Shown one piece after another: positions 23,143 through 34,463 of a DNA stretch of 64,000 bases. Numbering within the stretch: the first letter of the stretch is position 1; the number at the start of each line of letters is the position of its first letter. The stretch comes from Hyalella azteca (lineage: Eukaryota; Arthropoda; Malacostraca; Amphipoda; Hyalellidae). Location of the stretch: NCBI RefSeq assembly GCF_000764305.2, contig NW_025946739.1, forward strand, positions 26,991 through 90,990, given 5' to 3'. A program made the position numbers and the translations under genes. The notes beneath the pieces are model-generated. The model had not been told where the DNA came from and did not search any database. It was given only the letters and a program-made list of their open reading frames with translations.

Positions 23143-23528
23143 ATTAAATGGATCAATGGCATATCATCGACGGTCTATCATTTCGACCTAATGGATCAAT
23201 GGCCTAATGTCGATAGTCTGTTATTTCGACCTAATGGGTCAATGGCCTAACATCGATAGTCTGTTATTTCGACCTAATGGTTCAATGGCCTAACATCGAT
23301 AGTCTGTTATTTCGACCTAATGGGTCAATGGCGTATCATCGATAGTCTGGTATTTCGACCTAATGGATCAATGGCCTAACATCGATAGTCTGTTATTTCG
23401 ACCTAATGGGTCAATGGCCTAACATCGATAGTCTGTTATTTCGACCTAATGGATCAATGGCCTAACATCGACAGTCTGTTATTTCGACCTAATGGATCAA
23501 TGGTCATACATCGATAGTCTGTCATTTT
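23143..23528 (+). repeat. 43-bp tandem repeat, about 9 copies
   Basis: The unit is AATGGATCAATGGCCTAACA, TCGATAGTCTGTTATTTCGA, CCT, with few substitutions. It is followed directly by the partial fold-back arm at 23535. Decayed AATGG-TCAATGG motifs continue through 23940-24200. Confidence 0.9.
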
Positions 23529-23534
23529 TACATT

Positions 23535-23860
23535 TATACAACACTTCTCTTTAACTTCACTTCTTGTTTGTTTGTTTGTTTGTTCGTCTGCTATAAATCT
23601 TATAATCGATATTTAAGACACTTCTACCTCTCCAATCGATCTGAAATTTTTCACACTTGTGTAAAGTTGAAGACAATGCATGAATAAATTGACAGAATAA
23701 CTAATTTTGAAAATTTTTAAAAATTATTTTTTTTATATTAGAAAATTAAAAAAAATAATTTTGTCTGCTCTATAACTTATAATCGATATTTAACACACTT
23801 CGTCCTGTCCAATCGATCTGAAAATTTGCACACTTGCGCATAGTCGGAGACTTTAATTGT
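23535..23860 (+). repeat. Partial arm of the 14.9-16.1 kb fold-back element
   Basis: Begins ACAACACTTCTCTTTAACTT, runs through a GTTT tract and two tandem units with ATAATCGATATTTAA and CCAATCGATCTGAAA, like the right arm at 15690-16010. The opposite arm is absent here. Confidence 0.82.
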
Positions 23861-25484
23861 CAATTCAATAGTCGGGTTCAATTGTCAATTTTATTATTTC
23901 TCACGTGATAAAGGGTCTACGACAATCACAAATCTATCATTCTCACTGAGCCACGGGTCAGCCATCAATGGTTTATATGGCTCAAAGGCTTAATGATCGA
24001 TCATCAATTGACTATCAATCAGACATGGATTTAATACCATTAATAGACTAACATTAAGACTCAACAGCCTGTCATAAATGGTCAATGAATGGTCTAACAT
24101 CAATGGGTGGTCTATCACTCAGACATATGGTCTCAACGGTCTACCATTAATAGTAAATCATCCAGGAACACAGGATCTCTGGTCCACATTCAATTCTCCG
24201 TCATTAACTCAGGAGTGCTATGGTGAATAAAGTCACGAAAAGTACAAGAATCGACAACAGGCCATGGGCCTATTTCTTCAGTGCCGACACTTCTATTCTA
24301 TTCTATTCAATTCTATTCTATGGTCTATCTCCAATGGTTTATCATCTTGACGCAGTGCTCGCTGGTCAACAATTTACACCGCGGTGTATAAGCTCAAGAT
24401 GTCTCTGTTATGGCCGATAATTTACGTCGTGAATGGTTAGGTTTGATATGATAATAAATATATCGTTGAAACTTGTTATTACTTTAATGATAGTTTTTAG
24501 GAGTTACATTTCAAGTCTTTTTCACACTATATCCTTTTAAAGACTTTTGCATGGATCATATTTTCAGTCTGACGTTAATTTCACACCAGCGAAATCTTTC
24601 ATCATAAAATTACATTCACACTAGATTGTCGTTCCAACATGCATTGTATTTGTGTGGTGGCTATGGCAAATTTAATTCTAGACTAGTGTCTATCTTCAGA
24701 TTTACGATGTCTGAATACTGTTCTTATTCTCCCATCGCCAGAAAAGTTCACTGAAAAAGTATGTGTAACTGAATAGCGATTAAAGTAAATTTCTACTGCC
24801 GTTTTATACAATACATAACTTTTCCAGTTTTTTGTGTAATTAGAAATAAAAATATGCAGAGAATTTATTCCCGACGGAAATGTTGTTTCAGGGCAGGCGT
24901 TGCCAGAAGAATACGCGTGATAACGGCACAGCTGCTGTAGCTCATCTGATGAACGACCAATACGTTCTTCATCAAGTTGTGCGACTGCTCTGAGCATGCA
25001 AATGCGCGGACCAAGATAGGAATGTGCAATACAAATACATCGTTGTTGTGACGGCCTGGGTCGCCAAACCGCACACACCAGAAGTCATGCCAGCTATGGG
25101 CTATCAAACTGCCTCCGATAAATGAAAAATAGAAAATTTTCTACAACAATGTCGTTTGTCTTTGGATAATTATTGTTTGCTCGTGGTTCAGGTATTTTTA
25201 TTTGTTTAAGGTTAGAGCACTTAATGATGTCTGACATTTTAATTCAATCGAATCTACTTTATTCAACAATCGAAATAATTTAACCAGCGTCATCTATCAA
25301 GCTAGGAAGCAAAGTAATCCAAAGCAAGCTTGCAAATGGCTTTTTGAAAATTCCATTACTTGTATATAGGTAACGTTTTGATGCAAGTCAAAAGCGTATG
25401 GTTGAACTAGTATATACATGTAGTTCAACCATGTCCGAAGCGTACATTGTAAATTTGGAATATAAAACGTTTCATACAGTAGAG
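23861..25484. other. No gene recognised
   Basis: Decayed remains of the 43-bp repeat to about 24200, a TTCTA-rich patch (24290-24325), then unique sequence. The minus-strand frames at 24683-25107 have no clear domain. Confidence 0.55.
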
Positions 25485-26142
25485 CAGTGGTTCCCAAACT
25501 TTTTCAAGCTGGCGCCCCCTTCGGCTTCCCAGTGAATCTTTTGCCATTTTTAGCTCGTGAAAAATTATTCGAGTCGGAGTCATGTTCTGAATGTGCTGTG
25601 TACAAATCGTCACACAAACGTACGAGCTTCTGACTTCGACTTCGCGGACTGCCGCCCCCCTTCTGCCTCTACTCGTGGTCGGTCTAGCAGCCAGTCTCAC
25701 GGCCAATCTCCAAATTCAGTGACCAAGGAATATCTCCCTAATTAAGGAACGCAGCTCGATAAAACTCGGAACAAGTATTCATTACGACCTAACGGTGATG
25801 TTCAGCTTGTGAAAAAATATAATTTCCACCTTCATTCGGGAGTTGTATGGCGATTTGGGCCGAAATTCGCAGTGATCAAAGAATTTCTTCCAAACTACTG
25901 AACAGATTTTAACGAAATTTTTAATATAAATTCTTAATTACCAATCGGTGATTTTTAGCTCGTGAAAAATTATTCGAGTCGGAGTCATGTTCTGCATGTG
26001 TTGTGTACAAATCGTCAAACAAACGCACGAGCTTCTGACTTCGACTTCGCGGACTGCCGCCCCCCTTCTGCCTCTTTCTTCCTCACCCCATATCTTTCCA
26101 CCTCCCCCAGGGGGGCGATATCGCCCACTTTGGGAACCACTG
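25485..26142. mobile_element. hAT-type non-autonomous element with 8-bp target duplication
   Basis: A 658-bp element with terminal inverted repeats CAGTGGTTCCCAAACTTTTT (left) and CAGTGGTTCCCAAAGTGGG (right, other strand), a classic hAT terminus. The flanking 8-mers CAGTAGAG (25477-25484) and CAGTTGAG (26143-26150) match at 7 of 8 bases, the target-site duplication size of hAT elements. The interior holds a ~120-bp segment twice (25541-25670 and 25943-26085, containing GCTCGTGAAAAATTATTCGA). No transposase frame is present. It ends about 450 bp upstream of the HSPBP1 start codon. Confidence 0.88.
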
Positions 26143-26302
26143 CAGTTGAGGTTACTATCAGTACTATGACTGTGAGCATCTATAAATGCAACCAAATTTA
26201 ACAAAATTGCAAATGATTTCTAATGTAAAAATTCTTTTGCGTGCAACGTGCATCCATATTCTATGGTATTTAATTAAAACTTCGTACTCCGTCTAAACCC
26301 TC

Positions 26303-26374
26303 GAATGTTCTCAATACATCTGCTGAATTCTCGAGAATCCTGGCTTCCGCGAGAATTGTTGCTCGCGAATGTTC
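26303..26374 (+). promoter_or_regulatory. Possible heat-shock-element half sites upstream of HSPBP1
   Basis: GAATGTTC occurs at 26303-26310 and 26367-26374, each a two-unit nGAAnnTTCn match, with TTCTCGAGAA at 26328-26337 between them. A third unit in register is imperfect in both cases. They lie 220-295 bp before the HSPBP1 start codon, where HSF1 control of an Hsp70 co-chaperone would make sense. This is inference from short motifs. Confidence 0.3.
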
Positions 26375-26595
26375 TATGCTCTGTAAAACGGATCCAGGAC
26401 CGAGCGAATCATCATTCTACTTCGTTCTCGAAACTCGAGAGCATCAATTCAATGTGTTCCTATAATAAATTGTTTAAAATTTAAATTGTGAAATTTCTGT
26501 GTTCATAAATATTATATCAGTACGTATCACTTCTCTGACCAGTTGGTGTCTAATTCTTGTACATTCATTTATTATAAATCCGACCAAAGGTGACC

Positions 26596-29500
26596 ATGAG
26601 TGGAGAAGATCAGCAACCTCAGCGCACTCCACGCAACATGCAAGGGCTTCTCAATTTTTGCACGGCCATAACCGCCCGGGAAGATGCACCTAATAATACT
26701 TCCAATCCTTCGGTTCTCGACCCTGAAGTAAGTTGATATATTCAAACTTGTCTTGTGCAAAGCCCGAACGTAATGATGCGAACAGCTTATCAGTGTCCAG
26801 TGATCACTTGATTGACTCATTTATTTGACTCAAATTGACTGTAATTGTTAATTGACACAGTAAAATGGAGGAGGGTAAAGAAGCATTTACTTAGTGCATA
26901 GGCTAACTCCTGTCAGTCAATCAATGCGCTCACTGTGATGAATAGCAGAATAGCTTAGTACATTCCTTACAGGCTTAGACTGCTTAGTACAATATCAGAG
27001 CATTATTTATTAGCAATAGCATAGGCCATAGCTGTGTGTCACCGTACATATAGAATATAGGTAGGATTTTTTCTTAAATTAATTTTAATAAATTTAATTT
27101 TTCCATTGTTTTTTGACAGTTTTGAGCTGAGCCTTTCATGCTGCCTTTGAGGTACCTGGTGCCATACTAACCTTGGCATTGTCAGTTTGTGTTCTATTCT
27201 CTTTTGATTGAGTTTTGCCTGTGTAATTAGCTAGGCTACCAACAAATTTCAATGCCAATAATTTCTCCTGATTCTCCACAGCATGTAATTTTCTGGCCTT
27301 CAAAGGGCCAATCAAAGCTTCAATCAAAACATTCCTAATGATTCTTAGTTACAGACAGAACTGAAAGTCTGAACCACATTTTCTAACCAACACTTTGTAG
27401 TCATCATGTCTTTATCAAACCACATAAATTGTAAATATGACCAAACACTGAAATGGACAAAGTAGTTTTTTACTTTTTTTTTACAAATGACCAGTATTAC
27501 ACAGTTTTTAGTGATGAACAGCAGGGTATGTGCAGTATTAGCCAAGTGGCAACTTGTGTTTCATTGGTGCTGCTGCTGCTGCTGCTGCATTTGACAGAAG
27601 AGTGTGTCAGTGTGGTAATGTCTTTTTTTGGATTTCTTTTTAGTTTAGTATTCCAATATTTCTTCTGTAATATATATTTAAATTGCATATAATACTCTGT
27701 TAAAGGCTAAATTAATATTTAATTTATGAATTTACAATGATTTTTCATTCTTCCACAGAGACGGCAGTTTTTGGAGAATGTTCTAAGCAGCATGACCACA
27801 AATGTGGCCAAGGTAATGGCTGCTCATCTTCAGACTCTAGCCTCTAGCACTGACCTGCATGAACAGATGTCAGAGTGTGAAGAAGAAGAAAAGGCATTGG
27901 ATGAACTCATCGAATTGGTGCAAGATGTGGACAATGCTAATGGTTAGTAGTTAGTACTGATACAATCAAATACTGAGGGATCTATTCAATTTCCAACCAC
28001 TTTTGATTAAACTTTTGACTTTAGAAGTGTATTAGCCAATACTTCCTGTGTTACTGAGTTATATATATGTTCAAGCCTTTCTTTTATAATTTATTTGGTG
28101 TTCTGTTTAATGAATAGCTTTTATTTGCACCTTATCTGTTCCTCATTGTTTGCATCTCTTCTCTGATAATATAGGTAACCTGAAATATAAATATAACCTG
28201 ATCTGAAGTCCTTGCATAATATGTTTGTATTAATGGAGTCCTTCACCATTTTCCTGTGCTTTTTATCTACCGTTGAAATGTTCATTTGACCAATTATATA
28301 AATTTCTATCAATATTGTTTATTCACTGTTATGGCTTCTCAGACTTGGGAAATTTGCTCTAGAAAGTAAAGAAATATATTAACTTAATTGTATCTGTCTA
28401 CAGACCTTGTGAAGATGGGAGGCTTTCCAGTTTTGTTGTCCTGCCTGGATTCTCCTCACGCCTTGGTACTGGAACTCTCATGTGAGGTCCTGGCTGTTGT
28501 ATGCCAAAACAACCCTAAGTGCCAGGATGAGCTTCTCAAGCATCACGGAGTTCTTGATAAACTCCTGAACCTGCTCGACAATAATGCTTCCCCGGTCACT
28601 GTCAAGACTAAAGCTTTGTTTGCTGTGTCATGTAAGTGTGTATATGACACCTTCTTTTTTGCCTCCTTAAAAATTGGGAGCAATTTGACAACCATATTCT
28701 CCATTCAATGTTAAAACTTGGCTTTTTGCCTTCATTAGTCTAGGAGTGACCTGAGCTGTTAAGCCACTCACTTTTGAACAGCAAATTCAAGGTTTCAATA
28801 CATTAACATCCTAAGCATTTTAAAGAGAAGTTATCTGAGATTTTGTTTGGTCCAATTTTAACATTTATTTCAGAATGCTATTTTATGAGTATGAAACCGC
28901 TCCATTATCTTGGGTTTTATGCTATTTATAATAATCTGAAAGCATATTGATTAGGTATCTTATTAATTTCTAGGCAATAAGCAATTCTTGAATTTCCATT
29001 ATGCTGTTTATTTCATATTATCTTTATACTTAGCTTTTCTGTAGCATATTTCTGGTGCTGTCAACATAATACACCCCAAATTTTTGTTTTTTTTTTTGTT
29101 TTTTTACACGTACAAATTTAGTATGACTAATGGTTTGGAACTATGCACATTATTTCCAGTTTTAATACACAATTAGTTATGTACATCCCATGTGTGTAAT
29201 GCATGTCTAAATTATTTCCACAGGCCTTATTCGAGGCCATGAGGCGGCAACTGCAGCTTTCGATGAGCGTGGAGGATTTTCCTACTTGATGCGTGCCATG
29301 CAGTTGGGGGAGGAGAAGGTCTTTATCAAAGCCATATTTCTGATAGCTGCTCTCCTCGATGAATATAAGCCAGCTGTTGGTGAGTGAAATTGAAATTATC
29401 TATATTCTTTGATGTTTCGAACTGATGAGTGATGATGGAACTTGTATCCAAAACCTTTTCAATTAAATTATGATGAATTTACTTGGAGTTTTCTTAGCTT

Positions 29501-31309
29501 TTAATTTCTTGGTTGATTTATGACTTTAGAAAAGAAATTATACAAATATTGTTTAAACTTTTAAAGCGTACATTGAGAATTCTATTTTTCTTGATATATT
29601 AAACCACCCATTTCATACTTCAACTTAAGTTCAACCTCCAATTGCAGTGAGTAGTCATTCATGGCAAATTTGGTCGTAATTTCAGAATATCGTATTTATG
29701 TGATGATTACCATCTCATTTCACTATTTGTGAGAAAACCAAAAAGACTAGCTCAGTAAATTGACTAATATGTCGCAAATCTTCTGAATGTTTGTTACGAA
29801 AATTCTAGATCATAATTCTGATGCCTGTTGGTATATACTGATTACCCAAGACAAAAATTATGATTCTTTGTTCCATGCTTGGTGCGAATAAAATGGATTT
29901 AAATTGAAAGAGAATAAAAATTTAAGTACCTGCTGAAATAAATGGTACCATTCCAACTACAATAGAAGAAAAGTCAAGAACGGCTTCATGAACCTCATCA
30001 GACGATGTCTATTGATTAGATTAGACGAATACTCATTGTGCCTTTTAGCACACGCATTAAGAACGTGGTACCAGTAACTAATGATATTTATCACACGCAG
30101 CCCAGCTCACCTCCATGGGCTACTCGGACCTGCTGGTTGAATACCTGTGCTCTGGTTATCTCAACGGACAGCCAACGTGTGGCGTCAGTGCTCAACGAAC
30201 TTCACAAACAGTACGCGCGTTACTTAGAACCCCAAAGAAAAATTTTTACTTTCATTGTTAGCTTCTAAAAAAAAAATTTCGTCACCATTTGTTTTAATGC
30301 ATCAATTTCCTTTCTGTAGTGCATCCCTATTGTAATTCGTTACACAGTTAATGTAACATTTATGTAGCCTTGATCCCTTGCTTGCACAACTGCTCAAGAC
30401 GCGAGGTTTTCTACATGAGGCGTTATAAATCATATTGCCCCCACAGGCTTGCTGTACGTCGGATCAGTGCAGAGAACACTGCTGCTCAGCGCTGCTGAAA
30501 CTTTGCTCTGTCAGCGAAGAAGTTAAACACAAATTGGCCGCCAATGATGCCCTCTGTGAAGCTTTGAAATGCAGATTTGACTCAATTAAAAATCGAGATG
30601 AAGTCCAGGTTCGTTAATTTCTTTTTCACTCTTTTGCTCGAGTGAAAATATGAATAGAATTAATCTCTTGAATGTTCACTCTAAATTGGTATGTTTCAAG
30701 AAGTAAAATTGTTAATCTAAATGGTTGATCTAATTTAAAATTAACTCAATCGTGTAAGCTTTTGTGCTACGGGTGATACGATTGCTGTTCGTTTCAATGG
30801 TATGGGATGTTATTATTTTTGCTAGTTTTTTTTACAATACAATCCTTCTGTCAATTAACAGAACTTTATAATTGAAATTGTGTATTAGAGTGTATTTTCT
30901 CGAGATAGTGAAGACATGATGGTAGAATCCTATAACCTCCTTTGAACCGAAATGGGATCTGAATGTAAGTTCGTAATAGTTCAACTATCGCTATTTATGA
31001 ACACTATTTATTACCTTCTTGAAATATGATGTAAAACCTTGTCAGTAAAATGCTGCATGATACCTGTTCATCTTGTCTTGTAATGGTGTTGATGGACTAT
31101 CAGGATTTTTTCTCTTAATTCTCAGCTTGAGGAAACTCACTTTCATAGCGCTTGATTGCAACGCTGCCTGATGAAATATTTATCCGTGCCTAAAGTGTGC
31201 ATATTTCTTTGTAACGCAGGAGGAGCTACAATACATCTTAGCCCTCCTGGTCCAGCTGAAGAAGCATCAAGCGACTCCTGACGTTGCCGACGATGTCGCG
31301 TGTAGATGA
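26596..31309 (+). CDS. HSPBP1: HSPBP1 homologue, Hsp70-binding co-chaperone (7 exons)
   Basis: Nucleotide-exchange factor of cytosolic Hsp70 (Fes1/Sil1/HspBP1 family, armadillo-like helical repeats). Coding exons: 26596-26727, 27759-27942, 28404-28631, 29224-29379, 30101-30210, 30447-30608, 31220-31309. All acceptors end in AG, all donors start with GT and every junction is phase-consistent, giving 353 aa against 359 aa in human. The N-terminal exon has the family's short motif GLLNFC. Exon 2 carries an acidic stretch ending LDELIELVQDVDNAN. Exon 3 has the repeat-type segments LLSCLDSPHALVLELSCEVL and TVKTKALFAVSC, matching the human KALFAISC region. The exon 5 donor (ACA|GTACGC) is the weakest site and rests mainly on phase: exon 4 leaves one base and exon 5 is 110 bp. 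The ATG at 26596 follows GACC and starts the conserved N-terminus. A hAT element ends about 450 bp upstream. Family assignment comes from recalled similarity, not a search. Confidence 0.9.
27567..27590 (+). repeat. (CTG)n microsatellite in HSPBP1 intron 1
   Basis: About seven CTG/GCT trinucleotides in a row between exons 1 and 2 of HSPBP1. The overlapping short open frames are not genes. Confidence 0.85.
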
Positions 31310-32579
31310 GCTGGCTCAAGGTCTCCTAAGATCTAAATTCTACAGCATCGTTATTTGTATAATTTTTGCAGATTATTTTCATCCCCGATCAAGATCGTCA
31401 ATTTTTATCTGCGCTTCTATACTTATCCTAAATTATCATTTTCGTTGTTGTTATTGTGATCGTTTTTATCGTGTGTCTCCGAGTTCAACATGAAAATTTG
31501 GCTCACACCCAACGGCGTTTTGGGTTCTGGCGAGGCTCGGCCTTGTGCGGTTATTATCATCATCAATGTACATGCTGGCATTTCATTTATGTCTGACACG
31601 ATTAACAGATCTAAATCTTTCTCCGTAGACAATTCCTTCTCATACGCACATCACGTTACGTAACTGTTTATTGTGATTAGAAGGTTATGACTGATCAATG
31701 GTGTTATTATTCTCGTCTGCTAACTGCTCGATACTTTGAGGTGACTTCATATAATGAGTTACAAGTTGTAGCCAAAAGTTCGTTAGGAATAGGCGCTATC
31801 AGTTAACCTAGTAAACATGACTCTGGACCCACATTTACTCTAATATTTTACCCTTCTCAGAAGCGACTTGCCTTTTAAGTTTTAAGCAAATTGTATGTTT
31901 TCTCGGGATTCATTGTGATGAAAACCACGAATTCGTACAAAATTTCTTTCTTGCACGTGATTTCACGGCTGGAAATTCCCTAAACGGTTGGATTACTAGT
32001 AGCACTTGAACGTAGCTCCGTGTAGTTGCAAGACATGACCATGGGTAAGAATGGAGAGCCAAGTGCTAAATGGCTGGGGTGCAATCCCCGTCCGCATAGC
32101 CGACACAGACGCAGAACTGACGCACGCATCAGCATTCGTAGACGATACAAGAGTGCTTGCTGGTGGAGGATTTTACGCTAATTTGCTTGCGTGGGGCTGA
32201 AGGCAGATGAACCTTTTCAAAAGAAGAGGCAGAGCTAGACTCGAGATCCCGTGGTGTAATAGGCGTCCAAACGACTTCTACAACCGCAAGATGATAGTGG
32301 CCGATGCCACAACACAATTCAGTTTCTCTATTTTGATACAATTTAGCTAGAAGTCTTGTCGCTATTGCACATGCACGACCACTCCACGAGGCCCACAGAC
32401 GACTAATGTTGTCTTAATTAGGTATAATTCACCTATGAATTTCGTCTGATTATCAACGACAAATACAGTTATTGCAAAGTAAACTTAATCGACATCGTAA
32501 TCCAGTTAACCATGGCCAGTTTTAATAAGTATAATATCTGATAATTTTGTAATAATTTTAAGTTCTGGCAATGACAATT
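31310..32579. other. HSPBP1 3' flank
   Basis: Presumed 3' UTR followed by intergenic sequence. I saw no canonical AATAAA close to the stop, so the transcript end is not placed. Confidence 0.5.
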
Positions 32580-33130
32580 ATTATTACCTCTATGAAAACA
32601 GGTCCATTGACCTGATCTTTTCAAAACTGATGATAGTTTGAAATAGTTACTACTTCCACAGTTTCGATATGGTGCTATTCCTTTCAAGTCTGGTCATATA
32701 TTTCTCCTTAGCTCTATCTAGTCTGTTCTTGAAGGCGTTCATACTCTGAGCGTCAACGATATATTCAGGGAGGCTGTTACACTGTCACTTCCACATGTCG
32801 GTGACTCGAAGCGAGGAAAAGTGTTGTCGCGTCGATGAGTTGCAATGCAATTTTTTAGTTATAGCCGTGGCACCCTGGTGTTCGTTCTTTTTTCAAGTTC
32901 TAGTAATGCTTCTGAGACCTTCCAGGAGCATACTTGTATACTTCAATGAGGTCATCACGCAGCCGTCGATATTGAAGCTTGTAAGCTTTACAATCTTCCT
33001 TCGTAAGACTTGCCGTTCAAGCCTGGAATTATCCATGTTGCACATGTTTGAACACTCTCCAATTTTTGTACAATACAAGTTTCGGTGACCACACGGAGTT
33101 TCCAAGCTCTAGGTTCGGGCGCACGACAGC
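32580..33130 (-). pseudogene. Non-LTR retrotransposon (CR1/jockey-like) reverse transcriptase 3' remnant
   Basis: Read on the minus strand, this shows the C-terminal thumb-side landmarks of LINE reverse transcriptases: VVRP with LELGNSVWSPKL (about 33070-33128), then LQYRRLRDDLIEVYK, then FSSLRVTDMWK, then IVDAQSMNAFKNRLDRAKEK and a terminal stop at 32650-32652. The frame is broken by stops and shifts. The last part and the bases after the stop match the copy at 58811-59060, so both belong to one family. It lies between HSPBP1 and PPM1D, antisense to both. Confidence 0.78.
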
Positions 33131-34463
33131 AACAAACAACAGCTTCATCGTTTAACTCACTGCTCCAATTTTGCTATGCTGAACCGCTGGCCTCCTTGCG
33201 GATTCAAACCAGAAACTGGCACACAGAGCTGTGCTCGAACCCGCACCTCTCTGCTCCAATCGTACTTATGTTTTAAATTTTATGTCGATCCGTTCAAAAT
33301 CGAGGGAGTCGTGATCTGTTCGGTTGCGTTTTTTTTTTTAATTTAAACGAGAAAAAAACGACGTAAATTTTGCTAAAATTCTCTCGCGGCGCTTTTCTAA
33401 TAATTAGTTATGTTTTGAATTTCATTCGTAATTGAGGGGGTCATGACTCGTGGGCTGCTCAATTGCGCTGGAATTGCGTTTAGCGTTTGACTCCGTTAAT
33501 GAATTATGAAAAGAAAGTGCTAATCTTTCAGGGTAAAATGAGAATAAAATTAAAAACTATCCAAAACCAAAGTCCATAGATTCGTCTATTTATTTCGAAT
33601 CATGATTTCCATTCGTACAAATCGCTCCTTTTATGTGATAATTTTGAAGCCCTTCGATGTTGAACACTCTGGTGAATGCTCTGATATCTGTCCAGACGAG
33701 TGCACTTTGAATACATTACATCTTTACGAATTTAGTCAAAATCGGTATCGATTTGACAAAATTACGATCGGAAAATATAATTTACTGTATCTGCTTATAG
33801 TTGTCCTTGCCCGACTAACTTATGAACGCACTGATTTGCCCGCTGACGACTTTTGATGTCACAAATTTCTGCGTGATTAAAATGAGACTCTCATGAATCG
33901 AGCGCTAAGGTTTTAAACTTTGTGTATTTCGAATTATCATAGAATCTAAGGGCCAGAGATTGCGGGTTACCAAAAAACCTCGTTGAGACGCTGTAATTTT
34001 CAGATTATGTATATGAAGGTTTTTGACAATTATCTCACAGTTTTTATTTCATGTGCTTGATTACTTAAAATATTCGTGCTGTTAATTCTGTTATATTGTT
34101 TTTCAGCAATCCTTCAATGATGAATAACGTATGTCGAATAATTCTACACAGTGTGAATCTAATACAAACTAATAAGCTCTAACCTTCCAAGTTTGAATCA
34201 GAATAGTGTCTCATTTCCGCAGAACTCTGAACAGGATTCATCAAGTACGCACACCAGACAATGACGCAATTAAATTTATTCACTTTTGATTCAGCTAAGC
34301 GCACTACAATGTTGCTAAATATAAATTCTTGATATATATTCTTTCTTTGCATCATGGATACGGCATTCAACGATATAAAATGCGGTTTGGTGCAGAGTGA
34401 CATCTCAACATTATTGGAACCGACGTCCAATCATATTCGAAAGCAGCAGTAACCGTTGGTCAT
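33131..34463. other. Intergenic, PPM1D 5' flank
   Basis: 33131-33260 may still be LINE-derived. The rest is AT-rich and should hold the PPM1D promoter and 5' UTR. No TATA box or initiator can be claimed. Confidence 0.5.

Noticed and set aside
24683..25107. Two overlapping minus-strand frames with a FGDPGRHNNDVF-like motif, considered as a Harbinger-type DDE fragment
   Set aside because: Similarity is too weak and no further catalytic motif or inverted repeat was found.
33181..33260. Minus-strand GGTTCGAGC and GGTTTGAATCC motifs resembling a tRNA B box
   Set aside because: No acceptor, D or anticodon stems could be folded around them; lies next to LINE sequence.
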